A stretch of DNA of 64,000 bases, from contig NC_084761.1 of assembly GCF_028858725.1 (NCBI RefSeq), positions 36,691,001 through 36,755,000 on the forward strand, given 5' to 3'. Source of the DNA: Colius striatus (taxonomy: Eukaryota; Chordata; Aves; Coliiformes; Coliidae). The stretch's first letter is position 1. Each line of letters starts with the position of its first letter. Positions 11,072-23,994 of the stretch are shown here, piece by piece. A program made the translations under genes and the position numbers. The notes under the pieces were generated by a model, which searched no databases, had not been told where the DNA came from, and saw nothing but the letters and a program-made list of their open reading frames with translations.

Positions 11072-12462
11072 TGTTGTGGTTTGGCCTAGCTAGCACAGCA
11101 GCACCACGACAGTCTCTCGCTTGGTGCCCCCATTCACCCCCACCCTCGTTAGGATGGCAGAGGGCCCAGCAAAATGGGAGTAAAAAGATAAGCAAGGTTG
11201 TTGTGGACTGAGACAAGGGCAGGGAGGGCTCACTGCCAATTACGGTTCCTGGCAAAACCGACTCCAGTACTCGACTTAGAGAGGAAGGTAGCAAAGTTTA
11301 TTCTACAAGAAACAGAATGGAATGAAAGCAAAAAGGGAGCAGGATGATGAGAAGATTACACCCAGCACTTTAAGATCTCTGTCCCCATCCCTCCTTTCTT
11401 CCTGGGCCCAGCTCACTGCTCCTAATATCTCTACCTCCTCCCTCCTCAACGGCTCAGGGAGGCAGGGAATGGGGGATGTGGTCAGTCTCTCATAGATGGG
11501 CTCTGCTGCATCTCTCTGCTCAGATGAGGATGACTCCTGGCATTCTTCCCCTGCTCCAACACAGGGTTTCTCCTGAACTAACAGTCCTTAACAAACTTCT
11601 CTGGTGTGGGTTGCTCCCAACAGCTGCGGCTTCTGGTGGTACAAGGTCCCTCACACGGGACATAGTCCTTGATGAATATCTCTGGTGTGGATTCTTTGCT
11701 ACAGTTGCAGTTTCTGCAGTTACAGGGGCCCTCTCTCAGGACAAGGCCTCTTCTGGACATAAGTTCAATGAGCTGCTTTGTCTTGGGTTCCTCCCCACAG
11801 TTACAGCTGTGGATATTGGGTCCCTTCCTCAGGACACGGCCTGCTCCAGCCATAGTGATAAAGGGTCCCTCTCTCAGGACACGGCCTCTTCCGGTCATAG
11901 GTTTAATGAAGAAAATTATTGCCCCTGGCTCAGGGTCTGTAGTGAAGTGATTGGGTCCCTCCCATGGGACATGGCCTCCTCCGGCCATAGTCACTGTCCC
12001 TGGCTCAGGGCCTTTAATGAAGTGAATCGCTGGCCCTGGTCTGGGATCAGCTGTAGCAAAATGAGTCTCTGCCCCTAATACAGAGTCATTATCAAAATGA
12101 GTCTCTACCGCTGATGCAGGGTCTTTAAAGAAATGAAAATAAATCTCAGCTTCACCAGTTCTCTCTGTAGAATGCCAGGGAGTCTCTGCTACAACATACC
12201 TCCTCCTCTCTTTCATCACTGACCTTGGAGTCCGCATGGTTGTTTCTCTCACTGTTCCTACTCCTTGCACCACCACCAGCCAGAAGAAAAAGAAGGGGCA
12301 GAGAAGAAGGAAGAAGATTGTTTCTGTATCACAGTCTGCGGTTACATTTAGTGCACTCTTTGGATTCTTGCTGGGAATGGGGAAGGCAGATGAGTGGACA
12401 CACGTTGTAGAAAAACTGCTGTCTTCCGAGCTGGTCCTGATGACTAGCACCAAGACACAACA
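11072..12462 (+). mobile_element. long avian ERV LTR (1.39 kb), apparently solo
   Basis: The termini are a perfect inverted pair, TGTTGTG at 11072 and CACAACA ending at 12462, as expected for an LTR beginning TG and ending CA. The start ('tgttgtggtttggcctagctagca') and the region around 12,205-12,260 ('cactgaccttggagtcc...ggttgtttctctcac') match avian ERV LTRs as I know them. The centre holds the tandem repeat listed separately. I see no direct repeat of 5-6 bases at the borders (CTCTG versus GTAAT) and no gag, pol or env next to it. It may be a solo LTR formed by recombination, with the target duplication eroded or one border misplaced. Confidence 0.75.
11644..12022 (+). repeat. degenerate tandem repeat inside the LTR
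   Basis: At least five diverged copies of a unit reading roughly 'gGGTCCCTCnCncaGGACAnGGCCTCnTCCnGnCATAG' start near 11,646, 11,728, 11,820, 11,866 and 11,954. Between them recur 'ttaatgaag...' and 'cctggctcaggg' blocks. Spacing is uneven (about 46-92 bases), so the array is partly deleted or made of a compound unit. Internal arrays of this kind occur in some long avian LTRs. The repetition keeps frames open on both strands over hundreds of bases without implying a protein. Confidence 0.75.
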
Positions 12463-15400
12463 GTAATTTTGTCAGTGAGTGATGCATTTACAAAGACAAC
12501 TTTGTAAAGTTGTCCATGTTTCCAGTGGAGCAGGCAATGACTCTGTGTACAGACAAGGGCAGAAGGGAGGACAGCTCTGTGGGGACACAGATTGTTGGCC
12601 ATGTGGTGATTCAGGGAAAGGGCATTAGAATGATTTCACAGCTCATCTGCCATCTCTCCCCCAGCTTTTACTGTAACCCAAGGAGTGTACGAGCTGCAAA
12701 TACTCAGACACCTCTTAGTCTGGTCTTTGAGTGGTTTTTGCTTTCTTCCTTGGAAGGGAACTTTTGTCTTCAATCTTCCCATTTAATACTGTCCAATAAA
12801 CTGCAGGTTTGATTGCAGCACAGTTAAAGAGGCAGGCCTGAGCTGGAGATATCTGAAGGCCATCAAGTGGGTCGCTGTAGCTCTGTTTTGGCCTCAGACT
12901 GCAAGAAAAACCCAGCAACTGACTCCATGCCAGTGTGGTCCTGCATTTTTAATTCTACACCTGGTTCTAGGAAAGGCTGCAATTCTTGAGAGGAAGATGG
13001 AAGGGGGTCCTCTAACTGCAACATCCTAACCAAACCTACTCTCCTTTAGCACCTGAGATACAACATGAGAACCAAAAGGCAACATCTTCAGCCATCCAGC
13101 CTGAAAATGAAATCAAATGAGTTACCTGATGAGTTACCACAGCAATCTTAATAATTCCAGACAAACATCTGCACAGACAAGATCTCCTCATGTCAGGCAA
13201 TTAGATCTCTATGAAGGTGTAAATCAAAACATGAACTTACAAATCATCATCATCAAATGTTGCCAGAGGCTGTGTTTCCCATTTCTTTTTTACATTTTAC
13301 TAACGTTGGATGTTTCTGGAATATGCTCATTTAGCTTTGTCAGAAAGTAAGTCAGAAATTGAATTTGTGACTTGGATGAAATGGATGAGTCTTAAAATCT
13401 TGAAAATAATGTTGTGAACGTTTGTGGAAGTGGCTCATGCTTTCATTGGTTGGCTATTCACTTGAATTCCTTTCATATTATGATGTAGATGTATGCACAG
13501 ACATAAAGCTATCATATGTGTTACATCTACTCAGTGTGTTTGCCTTCAAAGCATTGAAGGCCTGTCCTGTCGGCTAGGCTGTCCACCTGTAACTGATACC
13601 TCTCATCCCTGACTGCTACATGTTGGGAAAGTGTCCAACAAGGAGGCTGAGCCATCTGCAGCAGGTGTCTCATGTCTTGATTTCTTACTATTGTAGACCA
13701 AGATCTGTGAAATTCATCTCTACTGCACTACAGAGTTACTTAGGTGCATTACCTTGCCCTTCGAGACAAATTATTAAATTTGCTGCTGCTGCTGTAGATT
13801 GTGTTGTACTGGGCACTCTGCCTTTTCTTTATTCCAGCATTAAAACATCAAAGCATTCATTGAAAGAAGAAGATGGTATCATACTGTCTGTGCTGAGTGA
13901 CGTTTTAGTGTGAAGGTCATGCTGGAGTCCTGTTAATTTCCATCTCCCTTATGTTGTTTCTAGTCAGATGTTTTAGAAATTCCAGTAAGAAACAAGGATA
14001 GTATTCTGTATGACTTTGTCAAATATTTTGAATATAGTTTGTGCAAAGGTCAAATGTTCCTGTGTGGTCAACAACTGATAAGCAACGTTTAACAATGCAC
14101 CATTTAAAGTAGTTTGGTTAAAAGATGGTCTAAAAGTGCTGTCTTTCCAAAGGTAATACAATGTAATACAACACTATAATACACACAGAGTAATACACTG
14201 TCTGCAGAAACAAGTACATTGTGACTACTGTGGCAAGTGGAGGCCTCAGACAGTACAGAGGGCAAGCAAAAAGAGACAAGAGTGGCTTGTGGAGAAGAGG
14301 AGGTATAAATGTTGCAGAAACTGCAGGCAACTCAGCTGGAATAGGGTATTAATGGTGACTCTAGCAGCTAATCTTCTGGTGTTAGCTCCTCCAAAATGAA
14401 CATCCGAGGTCCATGTCTCCTGTGTGCATGGAGTACTGGTTATCAGCCCCCGCAGAGATGTTCTGGGGAATAGCCAGGTCTTGGCTGCCCAGAGTCTGCT
14501 TAGGGATGCTGCAGCCTTTGGAATCCTCTACTCTGGCTCTGCAGTTTCAGCCCAGGCCTAAAGCAGTATATTGGAAATGATGGACTTTGGCATGTCATTC
14601 CCTGTTGACACCGTGATTTAGGGTTGACAGCTGTTAAGATAGCAGCAGCGTGCTTACATGTTTCTGTTTGTTGCATGGGCATTTAAAACCAGACCTTGTA
14701 AATCCTCAAACAATAGTGGTGATGGCAGGGCACAACCGCAACATGCTCTGCTCTGTGTAAAAATGAAGTCTGTCCAGCCATGGCCAGAGTATGATGGTCA
14801 CAGGGAGAAAGGAAATGAGGCTGGAGAGGGAGGGGATTTACTAAAAGTTAAATGTACTTTCATAAAGCATCTTGGCTGGTTCTGTTCTATTGTAAAAACT
14901 TTACTGCTGTCAGTAAGAAAATTCACATTGATTTTATTGCTATGAGACCACTCTGCCCACCTCACTCTCCAAAAAAAAAAAAAAAAAGAGTTCTGGAAAA
15001 AAAACAGGAGGTACTATGTGTCATTGATTCCCCATGGAGCTACATTGTTGAAGAAGCATCATGGCTAAATAAAAGCACTAACGGTTGAGCAAAACACACT
15101 GGATGTACCAGACAGTTCTGTGTTTCAGTAAACAACAGTTGCACTTCCACACATCTCACACCTCTCCAGGATCTTACCCAAATGTGGGCCAACCTATTCA
15201 TGCATTTTCTCCTTTGTGGCACCAAGGATAAAACATGGGTTTGCTTATTTCAGCACATGGAGCAAGTGAGATTAGAGCAAACAGTTGTTTCACGGTGGTG
15301 TAGAAAAAGATGAGATCTTAATTACAGGCTGGGGGCAACCTGATGTCCCAAATGAGAGAATGAACATCACGGTGCACCAATGCAGCTGTGCAAAATGACT

Positions 15401-18400
15401 TACTTGGAAGGTCAAGACAAAATGGGACAAAGAGCTCACAGGGGCCTCCAGGAGCAGAGATCTAAGGCATGCAGTGTTACCTCCCTGAAATTAGCATTCC
15501 CTTAGCTAGAGGCAAAAATACAGGTAAACTCTGACATCTCTTGTCTCAGTAGAGGCAAGAATTATAGAGCCGTTCTTTGGTTTTGTTTTCATCGATACTT
15601 AGTATTGTATATGCAACTCTCTGAATTACCCTTCACTTGATCTTGAAAATATTCAAATACTATTCCTAAATATCATCCTAGATGATATCATCCTGCTCAA
15701 TATGGGCACAGCATGATATTTAACAGTGTAACCATGGCATATTAGCTTGAAGGAAGCTAAATGCAACTATCTCTTTCCTTTCCCTGTACTATGTTGCCCT
15801 GAAAACTAAACAGGCCTTTTCTTTCAAGTGCTGACAATATAATGTATTTATACTGAAGAGATTAGACGAAAAGGCAGACGCAGGATTCATTTACTGCTGA
15901 GGTCCCGGGATGGAGTCCTGTTGATATCAGCTGAACTGTGTGCTGTCTTGCATCAGTGGGGGATTTGAATCTGAAGCTGAAGATACATTTTGAAGAAAAG
16001 TAATTAACTGCATGGGGCTTTATGACCCATCCTGGCCATCAGCAAATCCTCCCAGCATCTAAATGTTTTCAGGAGTTTATTTGCCCGTAAACAACCATTA
16101 TTACCACCAAAATTACTTCACTTATCTTGAAGAATTCAAAGACCATTGTCTTTGGCACCACACAGAAGCCCATTTGGAATAAATCCCAAGCCAATGAATG
16201 CTCACTGTCTTCTGTTAGGATGACAGCAGCTCCTTTGTGTCAGCTTTTTCCAAATGACACTATGGTTTCCTAACAGGAAAAGGCTGACTGGCTGCAGCTG
16301 GAGAAGGCTAGGACAGTTTTGTGTCAGCTGGCACCAGGGAAGGATCAGCACAAATGTTAGTGCTGCAGGCAGCCCAGAGGGCAGGCATAGACAGAGCACT
16401 CCTACAATTCTCCTCAGCTCTTGGCAGAAACCAACAGTGGCAAAGAAGGTGCCCTCACATTTCCACAAAGCTTGTTGTTAGCTGTACACAATATTGGCAA
16501 TATATGGAGTCAGGTGATACACAGCAACCAGCTGGCTGCTCAGCCTTACACTGCTGATGGACCAATATCCACCTTAACAGCTAGCCCAGGACTTAATAGC
16601 TAGTCCAGTCTCTGCTGAGCTCATCACAACTGTTTATGTGGTCACTCTTGCAACACTCCCACTGATGCTAAGAAGTATTCTTAGCACTTTAGAGATAAGA
16701 AGCAGAGATAAAGTCATAACTATGAAGTGAGGACTCAGCCACAGGCTTGGGTTGTCTTGCTGAAAGAACTTAAGTTAATGCTTCACACCTCCAATATCCT
16801 AGAAAAAGAGATTGTCATTGCAGTAGAAATCAGTAAAAAGTGCAGTCTCTCATAAATATTCTCTAAGTGGTAGGCTCAGTTCTGCTTGTTCTCAGGCTCC
16901 TTGCTCCATCTACATACAGCTGTCTGCCCCTACCATTCTACTATCGCTGAACCCCAGGGATAACCATTGGACTAAACTAATCTGACAGAAGAAGTCAGCA
17001 GGTGCAAAATCACAGCAACTACATTGCATGCCAGATCCCCACTGCCTGTGATGGCCTCATACAGAGGCAGAAGGTAATTCCATTGCACATGGAATGCAGT
17101 GGTGTGTTGCTTACACACCATGACGCTCTCATGCCAAAACCAAGCAAAGATGACACACTGTTGAAGCATTTGTTTGGTGCTACACATGATTTTGAACATG
17201 TTCATCTTCCTGTAGACCCAATGCAGTCCACACTAAGTACATATGAGGATTCTCAGAAGTTTCTGTATGCTTTGGGCCAGACACTATAAGCTGATAGGTT
17301 CACATAAGCTTTCATGAAACCACTTACGTTATGAAACGACGCTGCAGGATTTCATTTTGCATGTGGGCCCTGTGCTTTTTCATTTTCCACAAATACCTAT
17401 TTTAACTTGAATATTGACCCAGTTTTCATCTTACAGAAGAGGCATGAATTTTCTAATGCTGAATGCTTATTATCCTATTCATCCTATTTGCTTTTAAGAT
17501 GAAGCAGTTACCCCTTCCATGTGAGCAGGCAGGGGTTGTATTAAAAACACCTAAGCAAAGATAGGGACAGCATCAATGGGACATAAAACCTGCTAGTTAG
17601 TACAGTAGTGCCACAGACTGGGTCACACATAATCTGACTTCCGCATCATTTCTACCTGCTAAAGTTTCCACTGATTTCTGCCTTCAAAACTACAAACAAA
17701 ACAGTAGCAACTACTGTCAAAAAGCACTCTCCTTTTCTGTCTAAGATCTAGAAAAGCTTTTCTCTTGAGAGTTATGGAAACAAAAGCAGGGCTGACCAAG
17801 AAGATATTCCTATAGAGCAAGCTAACCAAAGAAACACGAGTATCAGAATACTCTCAAGAGGTGCTTGTTAGGGATTACCTCATTTTACAACCCCGTTTTC
17901 AAAGTCACTCAAAAAAGGCAACCACAGCCCTGCTTTGAAGGTCAACAGGTGTGGGCTATTTCAGACCAACAATGCAGCGACTGCCAGAGATGCAGGCACT
18001 GGCTGTCACTCTTCTGCCCTCTTGAATACCTGCCCCAATTTTAGCTCAGGCATAGGAGCCAAGGAAGCTGCCTGTCTCTCAAAGCAACACCCTGAATAAA
18101 TCATTTAGGGGTCTCTTGGTAGGACTTGGCATTTCCCACTACACACAGAAAGCCAGACCTCCTGGGTGTCAGGGTAGAGAGAAAGAATTCACCATACTTA
18201 GCACCATAAGCAGCTTTTGCCTGCTATGCTACGTCTGGCCCTGTGCCCCTGGACAGTTTTAGAGAGAAGTCTCACATAGAGGCATTGCAGCACCCAAATC
18301 CTAAGGTAATAAAAGGCACAAACTGAGAAGGCGTCATGAAAAAATGACTCTGACACCTTCATACTCTACAGCAGCAGGAACAAGCTCTGATCTTCCAGCC

Positions 18401-18840
18401 AGAAGCCAAGTGAAGTCTGACCCCAAAGCCCCCAGTGATGCTGGGGCACCTGACCAGGCTCTCCCAGGGCTGATGACAAATGCCAGGCAAATGCCCTCCA
18501 TTAGGATCACTGTTTAACTCATTTGCTCTGAGCAGCATTTGTTTTCTCTCAGGTCAGTTCTGCTAAAGTTGCTTTAAATCCCAGATATCCATTGCAAATA
18601 AGGAAGGCAATCCAAATCAGAGTAAATAAATAACTGTAAAGTTTTGGAGGAGACCAGAACATGTGTTGCTTTATATTCATGACACCTCCTGGATTCTCCA
18701 CCATTAACCTTGCTAATGGCTTTACATTCCCGTTGATCATAAACACTGAATATGGGATCAGAGGATAAATCATGAAATGTCCCAGAGAAGAAAAAAGATA
18801 AACAGAAAGCCAGCTGTGTTAAGAGTTGCTTGATACCTCT
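12463..18840. other. intergenic DNA
   Basis: No exon, RNA gene or clear repeat found in 6.4 kb. Small items are an A17 run near 14,971 and scattered frames under 100 codons with no recognisable product. Confidence 0.5.
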
Positions 18841-18859
18841 TTAACAGGGAACCACTAGC

Positions 18860-19115
18860 ACTAGCATTTTCTTGGGGGGGGAACTACCCCCCCCCACACA
18901 CACACATTCTTTCAAGCTGCTGGAGGAGCAAGTAGCCAATGGCGAACGGAGCCGGCTCCACCGCCCCCTAGGGCGCCTATACACGCTCACCGCCGAGAGG
19001 TGCGGCCTCTGCCTGCCTGCAAAACAGCCTGGCGGGCTGTGAGCGCGGCTCAGCTTTCCTCCCCTGGCCCCTCCTCTGCGCTCCGGCACTGCCTTAAAGC
19101 CTGGCAGCGTCTTAA
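18860..19115. promoter_or_regulatory. GC-rich, CpG-containing patch
   Basis: A patch of about 250 bases is much richer in GC and CpG than its surroundings. It starts with a G7/C8 run and a short CA repeat at 18,875-18,905. No recognisable exon follows on either strand. It could be a small promoter or an enhancer/insulator. The CTCF-like site inside it is listed separately. Confidence 0.4.
18960..18977 (-). promoter_or_regulatory. CTCF-like motif
   Basis: On the minus strand the sequence GGCGCCCTAGGGGGCGG fits the CTCF core CCASYAGRKGGCRS at about 12 of 14 positions; the AG-GGGGC part is intact. It lies in the GC-rich patch between the orphan CpG island and the PPM1K promoter, a reasonable place for a boundary. 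This is a motif match only. Confidence 0.35.
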
Positions 19116-22100
19116 ACAAGTGTCTTTAATATTGCGGAGCTGATCCAAACCCAGCACGATACTTAATAGCACCCGGTGATCTCTAGAGAAGAGTGGTTGC
19201 TAAGGAAACCGCTTAAAAGCTGGCTTTAAAATATTTGCCACGTATTCAAAAGCCAGAATCATTTCCTGTTGTTCAATTACAGCAGCTCTTCAAAGGTCAT
19301 TAGGAATATTCTCTAATCGTTAAAATCAAAAGATGCTTGTAGTTCCTCCCAACAGGCAGACAACTGAGTTCTGACCTGACATATCTGCAAAACTGAAGTC
19401 ATGTCACTGAAACAAAATCAGCCGTGCCACTGCACGGCTATTCCAGAGATCAGATTTGTCCACTACGTTTTTCTAATACAAAGTTACCATGTCTGACATC
19501 CCAACGGTCTGAAGGATCACTTCTACCTTAGGACTCTTCACAGTGGTTCAAATTCAAGGACAAATTCAACTTGCACAGGTAAAATGGTATAAACAGAGTC
19601 CCAAAGGCACAATGTGGAGGGGCAGGAACATGCTGTTCTAACATGTTTTTCCCTGCATTTAAGAGGTCAGATTCTTCATTAGGGGTGCAAAAAGCTCAGC
19701 AAAACCCTTTTCTCTGTTTCCAAATAAACTGCCTGATTACTCAAAAGCAATTTAAAATTTCAGGATAAACAAAACAACCATATTTTTTGTATTATTTTCA
19801 GAAAGCATGATGTATTTGGCCTGGCTGGGACATAGTTAGTTTTCCTCATAGTAGCTCTCATAATGCAGTGCTTTGTATTGGTAATCAAAGCCCTGTTGAA
19901 AATACATCAGTGTTTTGGCTACTGATGAGCAATGCTGGCCTGCTGAGGAGGGGAGTGACAGTTTAATACCTCTAAGCATGCTTTTGATCTGACCTTCTCA
20001 GAAAGGGAAGGTGTTTGGTGTTTACCTATAGGAGTTTATTTCCTGTCTTTACTGGGACAGGAACAAGCAATGTCATCTGGATTGAGAGGAATTGTGGCAA
20101 CAGATGTGCAGCTGACTTGCTCTTTCCTCCTAGTAAGGACTGGTTTAGTGCCAGCAGTTTGATCTGGGAGCCCCTGTGAACCTGCTCAAGTTGCACCATA
20201 ACCATCCCATTTCAGAATGCCTCCTGTCTCTGTGCAAGTCATAGGTCCCAAATAAGACTGAAATGTGACGAGTAAGATAACCAAAGGAAAAAAGACTATG
20301 GTATCTTAAAGTCTAAGCACACAAGGAATGTCACATCACCCATGAAACTATGTGTGAGTCTGAGAATTAAGCATTGCATGTTATTTGAACAGTGCCAAAA
20401 GTAACACAGTTTTACTTTTCTATTTCTTGTTTCTAATCAGAACACTTATTAGCTTTCTTAGTCACATTTCAATGATAACATTACTTATGCAAGTGCAATG
20501 CCTGGAAAGAATGCCAAAAAGCATGTTTCCCTGTAAGCAGGAAGCTGCTTCTCACCCCCACTCCAAGCAGCATGTGCAGTCCTTGGCAGCAAGGACAGGC
20601 ATGGGCAGGCAAGCTGGGGATAAGGGTGACAGTGAGGCAGGCAGGGACCTCACTGACAGCCCCACCGCACCAAACAAGGGAAGTCAGGCCAGCTGATGAC
20701 AGCAACAGGGGTCAGCCATGGTCCAAGGACCACAAAGTCTGACCATAGAGACAGGACAGGTTTGAGATCAAGCCAGGATCAAGTCACATCAGCCAGGGAC
20801 GCCCAGGGGAGCAGGGAGGTATCCAGCAGGGTCATACCTACACAACAGTTCGGGCCACGGCCTAAGTTTAAATTCACCTGCTGAGCCAAGGGACAGGGGT
20901 CCTCAAAAAGGTTTCCCACAGCTCCTTTCTTAGCACACTTAGGGGCTGACAGCAGCCATGCATGTCTTTCTCACATTAGCTCACCTGGTTTTGAGGGGCT
21001 GTGTTTGAAAAGTGCCACAAAAAGGCATAGCTGTTGCCAATTATTTGAAAGTCAGTGTGTTAAGAGGATGGCTGCTTCCCTTCACCACCGCCATGGGATG
21101 TTTTCTGATCTCTCCTGATCTGGCACCAAACCTAGAAAGTACAGAGAGATAATTAGCTAGGAGTGTACCATAGGGAATACTTCTTTACTTATGAAGAACA
21201 CATTGTGCTGGTGAGAAGAGCATGGTGTTCAGAAACAATCTGCTCTGCACTTCTGGCTTGTTCTGATATCTGTACACGGAGATTACAACAGACATTTCTT
21301 TTCCATCCACCCAAGAATCACAGCTGCTGTATGCTCAGTTACATGGCTGGGCAGAACAGCATGCTAACACACCAGCAGCCAACCTCCCCCTGCACCCTGT
21401 AGTTTGGTTTGTTTTCCAGTCACGAGACAGTTGGTTAAGGTTTTAGAATCCAAAGATGGAAGCACACAGGAAAGAAGGATGAATAAAAACAGCACAAGAA
21501 GTAGCAGGAGAAATAATCACAGAAAAATAGGTGCAAATTGTGAAAGAAAAGGAGAACAAAATCAAGCAGAAAGGATGACAGGGAGGGAAAGGTCAGGAAC
21601 ATGATGGAGAAGCAAAACCAGGCAGTAAGATAGAAAAGAGCAAAAAAATCTTGCAGGAGCAGAAATTCCTTATTAGGATAGGTGGAATATAGAAAACTTA
21701 GCTCATCCTTAAGGGGAAAAAAATGCAAGAGGAAAGTCGAAATTAATTGTTTGCAGTCAAAACCAAATGTTGCATTGTATAAGTTGCTGCCCTTCCCTTT
21801 TCTAAATTTTTTTGCCTCCCATCTTCCCAGTGCTGCCACCCTCAAAGTACCAAGTGCTGCACTGTAGCCTATCTCCACTATGCGCCCATCTATTCCCCCT
21901 ATGGATCCTTTCTGTTATGCTCTGGCCTCAGCCTCAAGCCTGCTACCTTCTCACAAAGCTCTTTTTACACCCGCCTCCTCTTTCACCTGCCCCCTTAAAT
22001 TCCTGCTGCCGCCTCGATAGCTGCCTCCCACTTACCTTCCAAAACCCTGTAAATATAAGAGTAGTTCCATGGCACATAAAGGCTTAGCATGAAACATTTA

Positions 22101-23092
22101 TATTTTTTTTGTGCTGGATTTCACTGCAAACTATCAAAGTCTCCCAGCCCTTTTTCCTAGTATCACCCAGGTCCCAGCCACTCCTGGGAAGCCGTGGTTG
22201 GTGCCACTCTGTAAATGGTAACATCTGCTTTACAAAGTAACATGCTGTCTTCATTCTCGATACATGGCTATGCTAGTTTTCGTGCACTTCTGTCTGGATC
22301 ACTGCTGCTCTTTGCCCAATGCCAGGAAGGCTGTTTTCCACAGACCATTGTTTTTCCTTTGTCTCACTGAGCACAAATGGGAACCAGAGAACAACTTGGA
22401 GTGACAGATGACAGCATTGCTATCCCTAGAAGGCTCACAGGGTCAAATTGCATTCTAAATGCTGATTGGGACACCACACTTCTCGAAACCAGAACAATAT
22501 GATAGGTACTACCATGCTTACCTAACCCCTTCTTCTACAAGTAGGCCCATGTAGTGAGAGGTCTGAGGGGTTTTATTTGCTGCTTCTCTGGCCAAAAGCT
22601 GATAGATTTTGTATCTAAGGCACACTGTGCAGTGGCCACTAGGACTGCTTAGCTGTCCCCTACTGAATGCAGAAAGGAGACAGTTGACTTTGTTCAGAGA
22701 ACAATAAAGATGATATTACAGTTGATGATAAATAGTGATGGTAGTTTTGACAGATTAAGGATGTTACCTAACTACAGCACTAGATACAGATATATAAGTA
22801 CAGGTTTATAAGAAACTGTACTCATAGTCAGGAAGCAAAGGAACTTGGTTTCATTAAATGTTGGTGCCTTTGTGAAGTCTCTAGTTGGGGAAATCATCGA
22901 TCTGTAAAGCTACCAATCTGGTATCACATTTCAAGGGTCTTTTTATAAGGTAATGTCAAAGTCAATCTCCAAAGAAAAAATGGAGAAGATAGTGCTCTTT
23001 AAAGAAAAAAAATCCAACCAAACCCCTCCAAACTTTCCTACCTCACAAATATGTGGAATGAACTTGACAGTGACCTTCTTAACTTTCTATGG
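19116..23092. other. intergenic DNA upstream of PPM1K
   Basis: No gene recognised. A purine-rich stretch at about 21,450-21,660 and a pyrimidine-rich one at about 21,780-22,060 produce long but meaningless frames. No CR1 or LTR seen here. Confidence 0.5.
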
Positions 23093-23656
23093 TGTTGTGG
23101 TTTCGTCTCAGCCAGCGACAGAGCTCAATCACACCTCCCGTCACCTCTCCAGTAGGATGAGGAGGTGAACTGGAAACAAGTAAAACTCATGGGTTAAGAT
23201 GAGAAGAGTTTGATAATCAAAATAAAAAAAAAAAAAACCCCAAAAAAACCAACAAAAAAAACCCAAACCCCAAAAAAACCTCAAGAAAGTGAAATAAAAT
23301 GCAAGAAGGACAAGTGATGCACAATGCAATTGCTCACCATGCACTGACCAGTACTCAGCCAGCCCCCAAGCACTGATCCACCCCCTAGGCCAACTTCCCC
23401 CAGTTTCTATACTAGGCATGGCATCCTACAGTATGAAACAGTCCTATAGCCAGTTTGGGTCAGTTGTGTCCCCTCCTGACTTCTTGTGACACTCCAGCCT
23501 TCTGCTGGCAGGGCATGAGAAGCTGAAAAATCCTTGAGTTAGTATAAATACAACTTAGTAAAGACTTAAACCATCAGTGTGTTATCAACATTGTTCTCAT
23601 ACTAAATGCAAAACATAGGCCTCTACCAGCAACTAGGAAGAAAATTCTGTCCCAGA
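23093..23656 (+). mobile_element. avian ERV LTR, solo, just upstream of PPM1K
   Basis: The sequence starts TGTTGTGGTTT and follows a common avian LTR in order: 'gtaaaactcatgggttaagatgagaagagtttgataat', an A/C-rich run at 23,221-23,285, 'gtgatgcacaatgcaattgctcacca', 'ggccaacttcccccagtttctata', 'gccagtttgggtcagttgtgtcccctcc', 'accatcagtgtgttatcaacattgttctcatactaaatgcaaaacat' and 'aactaggaagaaaattctgtcccag'. The 3' border is not sharp and I see no target-site duplication. There are no internal retroviral genes. It lies about 340 bases upstream of the PPM1K CpG island in the same orientation. Confidence 0.9.
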
Positions 23657-23994
23657 TATACATAAACTACATCAGCTTACATTTTCCCCTTCAGATTCTG
23701 TTTACAAAGTACTCTCATCTCCAGTGGACAGCATGAGGTCAATGGGAAGGTGTGTTTCAAAGGCTTTTGTAATTAGAGTAATCCGATTTGCCAAATTGCA
23801 TCAAAGGTCAGAGACCACATCAGTAGCACCGTGCCATGGAAATGATCTCTTTAAACAGCCATTTGGACACGGATCATTGAGGAGACAGACAGCAGGGTGG
23901 TTGGGATTTTTTTTTCAGAGAAACGGCCACCTTGGAGCAGCAGTTTAAATTGATTTCCTTTTTTTTTTTCCCCAGCACCACGAAAGCTGGTTTC

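Noticed and set aside
11578-12453. 291-codon open frame on the minus strand
   Set aside because: It lies antisense across the LTR and its tandem array. Repetition carries open frames along on both strands (a 200-codon plus-strand frame overlaps it). The peptide shows no known domain and no upstream promoter or splice context.
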